Source: Thioclava marina (lineage in GTDB: Bacteria > Pseudomonadota > Alphaproteobacteria > Rhodobacterales > Rhodobacteraceae). From it: a DNA stretch of 64,000 nucleotides. The notes beneath the pieces are model-generated. The model saw only the letters and a list, made by a program, of their open reading frames with translations, was not told the DNA's origin and searched no databases. The position numbers were made by a program, and so were the translations under genes. Of the stretch, positions 54,437 to 63,958 are shown in pieces. The stretch spans positions 372,001 through 436,000 of the forward strand of contig NZ_MPZS01000002.1 of the NCBI RefSeq assembly GCF_002020135.1. The letters are read 5' to 3'. The first letter of the stretch is position 1; every line of letters starts with the position of its first letter.

Positions 54437-55348
54437 TCAGAGTTTGCGCCCCAGCGTTCGGATGAAGAGATAGGAAAGCGCGAAGGTCGCGATCGCGAGC
54501 AGGTAGGACATCGCGGCCCCACTCCCGAAGGAGAGGTTGCGGAAGGTCTCGACATAGATGTGCCAGGACAAGACATGCGAGGCGCTGCCGGGACCGCCCT
54601 CGGTCAGCACGAAGAACAGATCGAAATGGCGGATTGCCATCATCGTCTCGTAGATCATCACCAGCATGAAACCGGGCTTCATCGCAGGCAGGGTGACATG
54701 GACGAAGCGCTGCCAGACCGTCGCGCCATCGACGCGGGCGGCCGAATACAGATCCGCAGGGATCGACTTGAGCGAGACCAGAAGAAGGATCGTCGCGAGC
54801 GGGACTTCCTTCCACACGAAAGCGTTCGCGATCAGGAACAGCGTCTTGTCCTGATCACCGAGCCAGACCATGTATTTGTCAATGAAGTCAAGCTGGTAGA
54901 GCAGACCGTTCAGGGCGCCATAACTGGAATCGTAGATCCATTTCCACATCAGCGCATTCGCCACGTAGGGGATTGCCCAAGGCACCAGCAGGATCGTGGA
55001 GAGGATGCGGCGACCGCGGAACTCCTGGTTCAGCAGCAGCGAAACAAGCAATGCGATCACCGCGATCGCACTGACAGAGACGAGCGAGAAACTCACCGTG
55101 CGCCAGACCGCGCTCCAGAAAGCCGCGTCCCCCAGCAGATCGGTATAGTTCTTGAGGCCGACGAAGGGCGTCCGGTTCGGCCGCGTGAGCTTGACGCTGA
55201 AAAAGCTGATGTAGAGCGAATAGAGGATCGGGAAGACGGCAACCGCACCCAGCACAACCATTACCGGAGCAAGGAACAGCATGGCGCTGCGCTCTTCGTA
55301 TCCCAGCCGCCATCTCGGGCGCGTCGCCCCAATCATTGCATCCGCCAC
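54437..55348 (-). CDS. ABC transporter permease (MalF-like)
   Basis: A 303-residue permease with about six helices; the first is AMLFLAPVMVVLGAVAVFPILYSLY (about 22-46). The EAA motif is IPADLYSAARVDGATVWQRFVHVTLP (about 195-220). The chosen start is GTG at 55348, with GGGAG 7 bases upstream; an ATG four codons in (55336) and another at 55408 are poorer. It forms the membrane channel with the MalG-like protein. Confidence 0.9.
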   Translation of the reverse strand: MADAMIGATRPRWRLGYEERSAMLFLAPVMVVLGAVAVFPILYSLYISFFSVKLTRPNRTPFVGLKNYTDLLGDAAFWSAVWRTVSFSLVSVSAIAVIALLVSLLLNQEFRGRRILSTILLVPWAIPYVANALMWKWIYDSSYGALNGLLYQLDFIDKYMVWLGDQDKTLFLIANAFVWKEVPLATILLLVSLKSIPADLYSAARVDGATVWQRFVHVTLPAMKPGFMLVMIYETMMAIRHFDLFFVLTEGGPGSASHVLSWHIYVETFRNLSFGSGAAMSYLLAIATFALSYLFIRTLGRKL

Positions 55349-55413
55349 GTCATGCTCTCCCGTTGCCCAGCCCGTCAGTCGGCGGGCCTTCGCAAAGGCC
55401 CGCCGCACCGGGA

Positions 55414-56745
55414 TCAGTAGCTGTCCTTCAGCTCATTCCACAGATCTGCGGATTTCTTGACCGCCCCTGCGGCATCGACATTACCCAAGATCGCCGATTG
55501 CCAGGCCGAGCCATTGGTGTCGTTCCACTCCCCGAACCACGGCGTGACCGTGTCCTTCTTGAGGGCAAGCGCCTGCTGGGCCTGGATCATGTCGACATCG
55601 CCGTAGGAGTCGTAGGCGGCGCGGACCTCCTGATCCTCGAATAGCGGCTTTACGCCGAACCCGGCGCCGATATCGAGGAACAGGAGCTTCTGGAACGTGT
55701 AGGCCCCATCGGACTTACCGCCGAACCATTCAATCAGCTTTGCGGTGCTTTCGGCGCGCGCCTTGTCCTGCGCCGCTTGTGCCGACATGCCATGGAAGCG
55801 CATCCACCCCACCGTCGCATGAGATCCGTTGGGCCCTTGCGGCATCATCGCCTGCTTCACGTTGCCCGCGATCTGCGATTGTGCGGGATCGTTCAGCATC
55901 CGCAGACGATATTTCGCGACCATCGCGAAGGCATGGTTGCCCGCAGCGAAGGACTTCAACCCCGCCAACTCACCGGTCTCGACACAGGCGGGCGAGACGA
56001 TCTTGTGCTTGTTGACCGCATCGACGACCCATTGCAGCGCCTCGACGGCCCCTTCCTTCTCGTCTTGCATCACGGCCGAGCCGCTGTCGTCGACCAACCG
56101 TCCGCCATGCGAATAGACGAGCGTCGAGATGAACTCGATCAGCCAGCTTTCCTGCGCCATCGCGAGCATCATCGGATAGTCGGAAATGCCCTTTTCCTTC
56201 ATGACCAGAGACTGCTCCACCAGCTCGTCCCAGCTCGTCGGCGGCGCATCGAAGCCGGCTTCCTTGAGCTTCGCCTCGTCATAGAGGAAGGCCATGTAAT
56301 CTGTGTAATAGGTCAGGCCGTATTGCCGACCGTCATAGGTCATCGACTGGGTGCAGAAATCCTCGGCTTCGGCGTTGTATTTCATCAGGCTGTCGAATTC
56401 GTCGACCGGTGCGATCCAGCCGGCCTCGGCCCATTCAGGCAGCCAGGCGTCCGATACCCACATCGCATCAAGCGGCGCGCCCCCGACGAATTTCGCGACC
56501 ATCCCCTCGCGGTACTGCGCCCAAGGAGAGTTTCCGTAATTCACGGGGATCCCCGTTTCCTTCGTAAACGCGCTGAGGTGGCTCTGCACGGTGTCGACCG
56601 CGGCCGACCAGGTATGCATCGTCAGCGTGGCCGTTTCAGCACGTGCCTGACGAACCAGACCCGGCGCCATCAGCGCCCCTGCGCCCGCCGCCGAATAGCG
56701 GAGGAAATCCCGGCGCCCGAGGTGGCGCGTCTTGTCCTTTAGCAT
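55414..56745 (-). CDS. ABC transporter substrate-binding protein (CUT1 type, Tat-exported)
   Basis: A 443-residue periplasmic binding protein, first gene of the operon. The leader has a twin-arginine motif GRRDFLRYSAAGAGALMAPG, with cleavage near ARA-ET (about residue 37). The mature part is a type 1 extracellular solute-binding protein with landmarks TLTMHTWSAAVDTV, PLDAMWVSDAWLPEWAEAG and YYTDYMAFLYDEAKLKEAG. Tat export is unusual but known for this family. The ligand is unknown. AAAGGAA before the ATG, and an operator lies 115 bp upstream. Confidence 0.92.
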   Translation of the reverse strand: MLKDKTRHLGRRDFLRYSAAGAGALMAPGLVRQARAETATLTMHTWSAAVDTVQSHLSAFTKETGIPVNYGNSPWAQYREGMVAKFVGGAPLDAMWVSDAWLPEWAEAGWIAPVDEFDSLMKYNAEAEDFCTQSMTYDGRQYGLTYYTDYMAFLYDEAKLKEAGFDAPPTSWDELVEQSLVMKEKGISDYPMMLAMAQESWLIEFISTLVYSHGGRLVDDSGSAVMQDEKEGAVEALQWVVDAVNKHKIVSPACVETGELAGLKSFAAGNHAFAMVAKYRLRMLNDPAQSQIAGNVKQAMMPQGPNGSHATVGWMRFHGMSAQAAQDKARAESTAKLIEWFGGKSDGAYTFQKLLFLDIGAGFGVKPLFEDQEVRAAYDSYGDVDMIQAQQALALKKDTVTPWFGEWNDTNGSAWQSAILGNVDAAGAVKKSADLWNELKDSY

Positions 56746-56837
56746 TATTCGATTCCTTTTGCGTGGCCGCCCGCCGCGGGCCCCATCCGAGCCCCGCCGC
56801 AGCAAACCGTCCCTGTTGAACTTTCTTATAAGAATCG

Positions 56838-56873
56838 ACGCTATTGGCGATTTATTAATTCGTCAACTGACGA
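56838..56873 (-). promoter_or_regulatory. Promoter and TetR operator of the ABC / Mo-hydroxylase operon
   Basis: TCGTCA-AC-TGACGA (56860-56873) is a palindrome with perfect 6-bp arms. On the minus strand it contains the -35 hexamer TTGACG (56861-56866), with TAGCGT (56838-56843) 17 bp away as a fair -10. Binding by the adjacent TetR protein would block the -35. Confidence 0.7.
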
Positions 56874-56983
56874 CAAAACGAAAAGTGATGATTCAACTTC
56901 CCCTAAGGAAATTGCACAAATTTTCACCACCCACAGCCGTCACCGCAGGGGGAAATCCAAGAAAAGAGAACCGATTGTTGCGG

Positions 56984-57679
56984 TCAGTCGCCGCGACACG
57001 CGTCGATCATGTCGGCAAATCCCGCGACGAACAGGCGAACATGCATCGAAACCACCTGATCCTCGGACAGGGACAGGCTGCTTTGATAGATATGGCGCCG
57101 AATTGCGTAGTGAGAGATCGCGCCATGCAGCGTCCATGCCATTTCACGGAGCAATGCCGGATCAGCCGGCAGGACGACCCCTTTCTCGTGCGCCACCTCG
57201 CGCATCACAACTTCCAGCAGCTGGGTGATGATCGCAGCGATGTAATCGGGCGCCATATTCGCCTCGGCCAAGGAGGCATAAAGGAACAAACGCAGCCATT
57301 TGCGGGTCAGGGTGGACTGGAGATAGTCGCGATAAAAGGCCTCGAGCCGCACCGAAACCGGCTGCGAGCGATCCTGGAGCTCCACGAACCAAACCGCCTT
57401 GAATGCCCCGAGGATCTCCTGGTTATAGACCTCCCGGAGAAGGTCCTCCTTGGTCGGAAAGAAGCGATAGAGGAGACGCTGAGAAATGCCGCATTTCTCT
57501 GCCAGTTGACGCGTCTGCCCCGCAAGACCGTTCTCGGCAAAGAAGTCGGAAGCGACATCCAGAATCTGCGCGCGACGCTCATTGAACGGCATGCGGACCG
57601 CCCCCTGCGGCGAGCCCGGCTTGCTTCCCGCCCCCCCCACCTTGGATGAGCCCTCTTTCGTCATCGATCTGGCCTGCAC
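56984..57679 (-). CDS. TetR-family transcriptional regulator of the Mo-hydroxylase regulon
   Basis: A 231-residue regulator. After a 25-residue polar N-terminal extension comes the helix-turn-helix (about 30-76), with RRAQILDVASDFFAENGLAG and the recognition part ISQRLLYRFFPTKEDLLREVY. The C-terminal half is helical and probably binds the pathway inducer. The start is GTG at 57679 with AAGGAGG 4 bases upstream; an ATG five codons in is possible. It lies between two copies of a TCGTCA-N2-TGACGA operator, so it very likely controls the ABC/Mo-hydroxylase operon, itself and the NIPSNAP-mocA pair. Confidence 0.9.
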   Translation of the reverse strand: MQARSMTKEGSSKVGGAGSKPGSPQGAVRMPFNERRAQILDVASDFFAENGLAGQTRQLAEKCGISQRLLYRFFPTKEDLLREVYNQEILGAFKAVWFVELQDRSQPVSVRLEAFYRDYLQSTLTRKWLRLFLYASLAEANMAPDYIAAIITQLLEVVMREVAHEKGVVLPADPALLREMAWTLHGAISHYAIRRHIYQSSLSLSEDQVVSMHVRLFVAGFADMIDACRGD

Positions 57680-57776
57680 GTTACCTCCTTCGCACTCATT
57701 CTCTCAACACTGACGCCGGACGCCACGCCCTCAGGATTACACATTAGCCCATTGTGCGCATCGGCAAAGCATCTTT

Positions 57777-57790
57777 TCGTCAATTGACGA
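57777..57790. promoter_or_regulatory. TetR operator in the tetR / NIPSNAP divergent promoter
   Basis: TCGTCAATTGACGA is a perfect 14-bp palindrome. It carries TTGACG -35 hexamers on both strands and lies 97 bp before the NIPSNAP start and 98 bp before the tetR start. It shares both 6-bp arms with the operator at 56860-56873. Confidence 0.72.
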
Positions 57791-57886
57791 CTTAAACGTT
57801 GCGAAAACCTGAACTCTTGCCTTAGCCTCGGATCGAAACGGCGCGCCAGCGTCCGAGAGTCCACACCAATCATGCCGGAGCGCATC

Positions 57887-58198
57887 ATGATCTACGAACA
57901 AAGAACCTATCGCATCACGCCCGGGAAAGCGCCTGAGTTCCTCAAGCTCTACGAAGCCGAGGGGCTCCATATCATCAGCCAGTACGCGAAGCTCGCCGGA
58001 TGCTGGGTCAGTGACAGTGGCGTGTTGAACGCCGTCACGTTTCTTTGGGCCTATCAGGATTACGCCCACCGCAGCGCACAAAGAGCCAAACTCGGCGCAG
58101 ACCCGCAGTGGCAGGAGTTCGTTCCCAAGATCCTTCCCTATCTCGTCCATCAGGAAAGCATCTTCCTGCAACCCGCCGCTTTCTCTCCACTGGACTGA
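57887..58198 (+). CDS. NIPSNAP-family protein
   Basis: A 103-residue dimeric alpha/beta-barrel protein. The family opening MIYEQRTYRITPGKAPEFLKL is at the N-terminus, followed by LAGCWVSDSGVLNAVTFLWAY and a HRSAQRAKLGADPQWQEF helix. NIPSNAP proteins have no defined chemistry, but bacterial ones are common in catabolic operons. The start at 57887 has GGAG 6 bases upstream and fits the family start better than the ATG at 57872. It is 14 bp before the MocA-like gene and shares its promoter. Confidence 0.88.
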   Translation: MIYEQRTYRITPGKAPEFLKLYEAEGLHIISQYAKLAGCWVSDSGVLNAVTFLWAYQDYAHRSAQRAKLGADPQWQEFVPKILPYLVHQESIFLQPAAFSPLD

Positions 58199-58212
58199 GC
58201 CGGGGGCGTTCC

Positions 58213-58788
58213 ATGCGCACGCTCGGCATTCTGCTCGCCGCTGGCGCCTCCCGTCGGTTCGGGGCTCAAGACAAGCTCCTCGCCGATTGGGAGGGCGCGC
58301 CTCTGGTTGTGGCGGCGGCGCGTGCGCTTGAAGCGGCGGGCTGTGACGCGCTCCTTGCGCTCGTCTCTTCCGATGCGGTCGAAGCCGTACTCCCCGCACC
58401 GTTCCGGGCAATCCGGGTGGCGCCAGGCCTGCCGCTTTCTCATACTTGGCGAGCGGCGCGTGACCACGCGCAACAGCTGCAAGCGGAACGCGCCCTGTTC
58501 ATGCTGGGCGACATGCCCTCGGTTTCCGCCGGAACAATCCGAACGCTGATGGCTGACGACGGCGGCAGCCGCGCCTGCGTCTTCGATGGGATCCCGATGC
58601 CACCGGCACTCTTGACGGCAGACGACATGCGGGGATTACGCGCAGAGGAAGGAGACCAAGGCGCGCGCGCGCTGCTGCGCTCCCTGCCCCACAACTCGCT
58701 TGTGCCCCTGACGGCCGAAGAAGCCCGTGATATCGATACACCGAAAGACCTCTGCCGCGATCGGGTGCCCCCGGTCGTTCGCCCATGA
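58213..58788 (+). CDS. MocA-like molybdenum cofactor cytidylyltransferase
   Basis: A 191-residue nucleotidyltransferase. The opening LGILLAAGASRRFGAQDKLLADW (about residues 4-26) has the LAAG-x-SxRxG-x-K signature, and the metal motif is FMLGDMPSVS (about 96-105). This form is that of MocA, which adds CMP to Mo-molybdopterin to give MCD, the cofactor of xanthine-oxidase-family enzymes. It lies in the same operator-controlled region as the Mo hydroxylase, and XdhC is at the far end of that operon. Dedicated cofactor supply is the likely role. Confidence 0.85.
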   Translation: MRTLGILLAAGASRRFGAQDKLLADWEGAPLVVAAARALEAAGCDALLALVSSDAVEAVLPAPFRAIRVAPGLPLSHTWRAARDHAQQLQAERALFMLGDMPSVSAGTIRTLMADDGGSRACVFDGIPMPPALLTADDMRGLRAEEGDQGARALLRSLPHNSLVPLTAEEARDIDTPKDLCRDRVPPVVRP

Positions 58789-59081
58789 CGGCCTTTCGAC
58801 CCATCCGCTGCGAAAGCGGGTCGGCAGATCCGACCAGACGGGAATAGGGCAAACTTCTTCGTACGCGCCTCTTTTTGACGACGTGTAGGGGGGATGCGCT
58901 GTCACAATCGCCGCCCCAAGATGGAACGCCCCCATATCCCGAGCAAAGGCGCCTGAACGTCCATCCAGCCGGACCGGCCGCTCGAACCGGCCCTTCCGAC
59001 CCGCCACTCTCTTTCGCGAAGGGTTTTCCTCGCGCACGCTCCGGGCTAAACAGCGCTCAAGCCGAGCCAAGGATGCCTGAC

Positions 59082-62000
59082 ATGACGATGGACAAGACTT
59101 TCGATGCCGCGAGCGCCGAGCCGCGGATCTACGCGAAATGGGAAGAAGCCGGGGCTTTCAAAGCCGGGGCCAACGCCTCGCGCGATGAGACCTTCTGCGT
59201 GATGATCCCGCCGCCCAACGTCACGGGCGCGCTGCATGTCGGCCACGCCTTCAACAACACCGTGCAAGATATCCTCGTGCGCTGGCACCGGATGCGCGGG
59301 TTCGACACGCTCTGGCAGCCGGGCCAGGACCATGCGGGCATCGCGACCCAGTTGATGGTGGAAAAGGAACTGGCCAAGACCCAGCAGCCCAAGCGCACGG
59401 AACTCGGCCGCGAGAAATTCCTCGAGAAGGTCTGGGAATGGAAGGGTCAGTATGGCTCGACCATCATCAACCAGCTCAAGCGTCTGGGGTCGTCCTGCGA
59501 CTGGTCGCGCAACGCCTTCACCATGTCCGGCGCACCCGGAGCGCCTGAGGGTAACGAGGGCAATTTCCATGACGCGGTGATCAAGGTCTTCGTCGACATG
59601 TACGAAAAGGGCCTGATCTATCGCGGCAAGCGTCTGGTGAACTGGGATCCCCATTTTGAGACCGCGATCTCGGACCTCGAGGTGGAGAATATCGAGGTCG
59701 CCGGCCATATGTGGCACTTCAAATACCCGCTGGCGGGCGGCGAGACCTACACCTACGTCGAGAAGGACGAGGACGGGAACGTGATCCTCGAGGAGGAGCG
59801 CGACTACATCTCGATCGCCACCACCCGCCCCGAGACAATGCTCGGCGATGGTGCGGTGGCGGTGCATCCCTCCGACGCGCGTTACGCGCCGATCGTCGGC
59901 AAGCTCTGCGAAATCCCGGTGGGCCCGAAAGAGCATCGCCGCCTGATCCCGATCATCACCGACATGTATCCTGATCCGACCTTCGGCTCGGGCGCGGTGA
60001 AGATCACCGGCGCGCATGACTTCAACGACTACATGGTCGCGAAGCGGAACGGCATCCCGATGTATCGCCTGATGGACACCAAGGGCGCGATGCGCGCCGA
60101 CGGGCTGTCCTATGAGGAGTGCGCGACCCGTGCGATGGAAATCTCGCGCGGCGCCCAGTTCACCGAGGCCGAGATCGACGCGCTGAACCTCGTGCCGGAA
60201 GAACTGCGCGGGCTCGACCGGTTCGAGGCGCGCAAAGCTGTCATCGACCAGATCACCGAGGAAGGTCTGGCGGTGATGACCACCCAAACGGTCACCGACG
60301 AAGACGGCAACGAGACCGAAACGCTGGTGCCCTACGTCGAGGCCAAGCCGATCATGCAGCCCTTCGGCGACCGCTCGAAAGTGGTGATCGAGCCGATGCT
60401 GACCGATCAGTGGTTCGTCAATGCCGAGAAGATCGTGGGCAAGGCGCTCGACGCGGTGCGCAATGGCGACACGGTGATCCTGCCCGAGGCGGGCGAGAAG
60501 ACCTATTACCACTGGCTCGAGAATATCGAGCCCTGGTGCATCTCGCGCCAGCTCTGGTGGGGCCACCAGATCCCGGTCTGGTATGGTCTGGACCTCGAGG
60601 CCTCGGATTACCGCGACGACGAAAACGATGGCGCGATCGACCTTGTCGAGATGGGACGTCTGCTCGTCGAGACGAAGATGGTGCACCTTGACGACCGCTA
60701 TCACTGCGCGCCCGATTTCGAAGGCGTGACCGGCTATTTCAAGGCGGCGAATGCTGATCTGCCGACGCCGCTCAACGCGGCGCGGATCGTCGAGGTGGAA
60801 GACCGCCATGCCGCCATCGAGGCGCTGGCCGCAAGCCTCGCGCAATACGAGATGACCGAAGACCCGACGCAGCTGATCTACCCGGTCTGGCGCGATGCGG
60901 ATGTGCTCGACACTTGGTTCTCGTCCGGGCTCTGGCCGATCGGCACGCTCGGCTGGCCCGAAGATACCGACGAGATGCGCAAGTATTTCCCGACCGATGT
61001 CCTCGTGACCGGCTTCGACATCCTGTTCTTCTGGGTGGCGCGGATGATGATGATGCAGCTGGCCGTGATGGATCAGGTGCCCTTCCACACCGTCTACCTG
61101 CACCAGCTCGTGCGCGACGAGAAGGGCAAGAAGATGTCCAAGACCGCGGGCAACGTGATCGATCCGCTGACGATCATCGACGAATACGGCGCGGATGCGC
61201 TGCGCTTCACCAATGCGGCGATGGCGGCCCTTGGCGGCGTGCTGAAACTCTCGGAAGAGCGCATCAAGGGCTACCGCAACTTCGGCACGAAGATCTGGAA
61301 CGCCACGCGTTTCGCCGAGATGAACGGCGTCTTCGAAGGCCCGGTGGTGACCGAGATCCCGCAGCCCACTCACACCGTGAACCGCTGGATCATCGGCGAG
61401 ACCGCGAAGGTGCGCGAACTGGTGGACGAGGCCTTCGCCGCCTACCGCTTCAATGACGCAGCACTCGGGCTTTACGGCTTCGTCTGGGGCAAGGTCTGCG
61501 ACTGGTATGTGGAATTCGCCAAGCCTCTCTTCGATGGCGAACACGCGGACGAGACGCGGGCGACCATGCGTTGGGTGCTCGACCAGTGCTATACGCTGCT
61601 GCACCCGATCATGCCCTTCATCACCGAAGAGCTCTGGGAGCTGACCGCACCGCAGAGCGACCGCGCGAAGATGCTCGTCCATTCCGACTGGCCGAGCTAC
61701 GCGGCGGCCGATCTGGTGGACGAGGCCGCCGACCGCGAAATGAACTGGGTGATCGAGCTGATCGAGGCGATCCGGTCGTCGCGCACACAAATGGGCGTGC
61801 CGGTGGGTCTGAAACTGCCGATGGTTCTCGCCGAAGCGGATGAGGCGGCCCGCGCAGCACTCGCCAATAACGAGGCGCTGATCTTCCGTCTCGCCCGTGT
61901 CGACAGCATCACCGAAGCGCCGATCCCGAAAGGGGCGATCTCGATCCCGGCACAGGGCGCGCTCTTCGGGCTGCCGCTCGAAGGGGTGATCGACATCGGC

Positions 62001-62201
62001 AAGGAAAAGGCGCGTCTGGAAAAGGCTCTGGGCAAGATGGAGAAGGATATCAGCGGCATGAAGGGCCGTCTGAACAACCCCAAATTCATCGCCAATGCCG
62101 ATCCCGAGGTGGTCGAGGAAACCCGCGACAACCTCGCCCGCGCCGAGGAAGAGGCCGAGAAGGTCCGCCAGGCCGTGGCGCGTCTGGCAGAGCTGGGATA
62201 A
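59082..62201 (+). CDS. valS: Valyl-tRNA synthetase
   Basis: A 1039-residue class Ia synthetase. The HIGH motif is HVGH in [15 protein letters not shown] (about residues 43-57) and KMSKS is [10 protein letters not shown] (about 684-693). The CP1 editing domain (about 210-400) has [17 protein letters not shown]. The zinc-free tail ends in the valyl-specific coiled coil (about 965-1035). Its PPPNVTG form separates it from IleRS. The ATG at 59082 has AAGGA 8 bases upstream; 59073 is an alternative. The 293 bp upstream (58789-59081) hold no gene. Confidence 0.97.
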   Translation: MTMDKTFDAASAEPRIYAKWEEAGAFKAGANASRDETFCVMIPPPNVTGALHVGHAFNNTVQDILVRWHRMRGFDTLWQPGQDHAGIATQLMVEKELAKTQQPKRTELGREKFLEKVWEWKGQYGSTIINQLKRLGSSCDWSRNAFTMSGAPGAPEGNEGNFHDAVIKVFVDMYEKGLIYRGKRLVNWDPHFETAISDLEVENIEVAGHMWHFKYPLAGGETYTYVEKDEDGNVILEEERDYISIATTRPETMLGDGAVAVHPSDARYAPIVGKLCEIPVGPKEHRRLIPIITDMYPDPTFGSGAVKITGAHDFNDYMVAKRNGIPMYRLMDTKGAMRADGLSYEECATRAMEISRGAQFTEAEIDALNLVPEELRGLDRFEARKAVIDQITEEGLAVMTTQTVTDEDGNETETLVPYVEAKPIMQPFGDRSKVVIEPMLTDQWFVNAEKIVGKALDAVRNGDTVILPEAGEKTYYHWLENIEPWCISRQLWWGHQIPVWYGLDLEASDYRDDENDGAIDLVEMGRLLVETKMVHLDDRYHCAPDFEGVTGYFKAANADLPTPLNAARIVEVEDRHAAIEALAASLAQYEMTEDPTQLIYPVWRDADVLDTWFSSGLWPIGTLGWPEDTDEMRKYFPTDVLVTGFDILFFWVARMMMMQLAVMDQVPFHTVYLHQLVRDEKGKKMSKTAGNVIDPLTIIDEYGADALRFTNAAMAALGGVLKLSEERIKGYRNFGTKIWNATRFAEMNGVFEGPVVTEIPQPTHTVNRWIIGETAKVRELVDEAFAAYRFNDAALGLYGFVWGKVCDWYVEFAKPLFDGEHADETRATMRWVLDQCYTLLHPIMPFITEELWELTAPQSDRAKMLVHSDWPSYAAADLVDEAADREMNWVIELIEAIRSSRTQMGVPVGLKLPMVLAEADEAARAALANNEALIFRLARVDSITEAPIPKGAISIPAQGALFGLPLEGVIDIGKEKARLEKALGKMEKDISGMKGRLNNPKFIANADPEVVEETRDNLARAEEEAEKVRQAVARLAELG

Positions 62202-62212
62202 CGGAGGCTCCA

Positions 62213-62548
62213 ATGGCAAGCTGGCTTGAGCGGATCGCGGAACGTCGAATGCTCAAGGCGCGGGCCGAAGGGAAGATGGCCGGGCTCGAGGGCGAGGGCA
62301 AACCCCTGCCCGACCGCTCGGGTGAAGCGCATCTCGATGCGGGAGAGCAGGTCGCCTTCCGCATGATGGCCGCCGCGGGTGTCCTGCCCGAAGAGATCGA
62401 GTTGAAGAAGAAAGTCGCGGCGGCGAAGGAAATCCTCGCCGCGGCCACCACCGAGGCGGAGCGCAAATCCGCGATGGCCGCGCTCTCTGAACTGATGATG
62501 AAGCAGTCGATCGCGGAAGAGGCCCGGCGCAAATTCCTCAAAGGTTAG
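62213..62548 (+). CDS. DUF1992 (DnaJC28-like) domain protein
   Basis: A 111-residue protein consisting of one DUF1992 domain. The conserved part is LERIAERRMLKARAEGKMAGLEGEGKPLP (about residues 5-33), and helical, charged sequence follows. No J domain is present, so it is not a co-chaperone by itself. It is 11 bp after valS and co-transcribed with it. Its stop overlaps the convergent MFS gene end by 4 bases. Function unknown. Confidence 0.88.
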   Translation: MASWLERIAERRMLKARAEGKMAGLEGEGKPLPDRSGEAHLDAGEQVAFRMMAAAGVLPEEIELKKKVAAAKEILAAATTEAERKSAMAALSELMMKQSIAEEARRKFLKG

Positions 62549-63840
62549 TCGTCGGCTTCCTTCATCGTGAAAGCGACACCGGACGCCGCGACGCAGATCG
62601 CGGCATAGATGGCGAGCACGGTTGTGGGTCCCGCCAGCGCAAGCGCCGAACTGGCCGCACCGAAGGCGAGCAACATCACCCCGACCGTCGTGTTCGACAC
62701 CGCCGTATAGGCTGCACGATTGTCTGCGGGCGCCATGTCCACAAGATAGGTCGAGCGCCCCAGCCGCACGCCCTGATAGCCGATCATCAGCCCGAACAGC
62801 GCCAGCGGCGAGGCCCAGATCGTGCCCATCAACCCCGACCAGCTCAGGATCACCGCCAACACCAGAAACACCGCCGCGACCAGCCCGGTGAAGATCAGCA
62901 CCTTGCGAGACGACCGGTCCGCGAGCCGCCCCCAGATATAGGAGCTCACCAGCGAGGCCAGCGCCGAGGCCAGCACCATCGCACCCAGCGCCCCGAACCG
63001 GTTATCTCCCGCCTGCGCCGCGAGCAGCACGATATAGGGCGGGGCAAGTGCTGTCGGCAGCAGCAAGGTGCGCGCGATCACGAACTTGCCGAGATCGCGA
63101 TCTTCCCAAAGAAGGCGCAATTCACGCAGGCCGACCTTGTCCTCCGCCTCCCCGGGCTGGTCTTCCTCACGCAGGGTCGAGAAGGTCACAGCCGACGCGA
63201 TCCAGAGCACCGCCGCGAGCGAGATCGCCCCGATCACGAGCGCCATCCGCTCGATCGTTCCGCTCATCATGACAAGCGCGAACAGGATCACTCCCGCCGC
63301 CGACACGGTCGTCGCGATTCCCGTGGAGGTTCCGCGCCGGGTGCGGTCCACCGTCTTGCCCAGCACATCCTTGTAGCTCACCGAAGAGATCGAGCGCGCC
63401 ACCGCCAACACCGCGAGCGCGCCGAGGATCGCAAGCCCCGCCATTACCCCCTGCATGGTCAGGGCGACGAAGACGATCATGGCCGCTGCGACCCCCTGAA
63501 ACAGACTGCCCGCCGCCCAGGCCCATTTGCGCTCGGGCATCTTGCGGATATGCGGCGCGGTGAACAACTGCGGTAGGAGCGAACCCGCCTCACGCACCGG
63601 CACCAGCCAGCTGACCAGCGCCGCCGGCGCGCCCACTGCCTGCATCAACCAGCTCAACACCAGCTTCGGGTCGATCAGCCCATCGGCGAGCTTGGTCATA
63701 GATAGCGACGCGACATGGCGCAGGAAATTGGCGGGTTCGTGGCACGCCGCATCCGCACTCAGTTCCCTCGGCTTGCCCCCGTCCGCCCCGGTCAGGGTCT
63801 GGAAGAGGCTGTTCGCAAGGGAGGTGTCGCTGGCGCTCAT
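62545..63840 (-). CDS. MFS transporter
   Basis: A 431-residue membrane carrier. After about 60 soluble residues come about 12 hydrophobic helices; loop motifs such as YIWGRLADRSSRKVLIFTGL (about residues 300-320) carry the MFS signature. The long N-terminal soluble part is unusual for MFS. The substrate is unknown. The start at 63840 is the first ATG before the hydrophobic part with acceptable context. Convergent with DUF1992 and divergent from the last gene. Confidence 0.85.
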   Translation of the reverse strand: MSASDTSLANSLFQTLTGADGGKPRELSADAACHEPANFLRHVASLSMTKLADGLIDPKLVLSWLMQAVGAPAALVSWLVPVREAGSLLPQLFTAPHIRKMPERKWAWAAGSLFQGVAAAMIVFVALTMQGVMAGLAILGALAVLAVARSISSVSYKDVLGKTVDRTRRGTSTGIATTVSAAGVILFALVMMSGTIERMALVIGAISLAAVLWIASAVTFSTLREEDQPGEAEDKVGLRELRLLWEDRDLGKFVIARTLLLPTALAPPYIVLLAAQAGDNRFGALGAMVLASALASLVSSYIWGRLADRSSRKVLIFTGLVAAVFLVLAVILSWSGLMGTIWASPLALFGLMIGYQGVRLGRSTYLVDMAPADNRAAYTAVSNTTVGVMLLAFGAASSALALAGPTTVLAIYAAICVAASGVAFTMKEADD

Positions 63841-63958
63841 CGGCTGGCTCTCCGGGTCGGTGCTCGATCGCAGGTTACGTAAAATTAAGTGTCTCGCCCA
63901 GCCCGGGGTTCCACGCGGCCCCTTGCCGCATCCCGGCTTTGCGCTTACGCCTGTTGCC

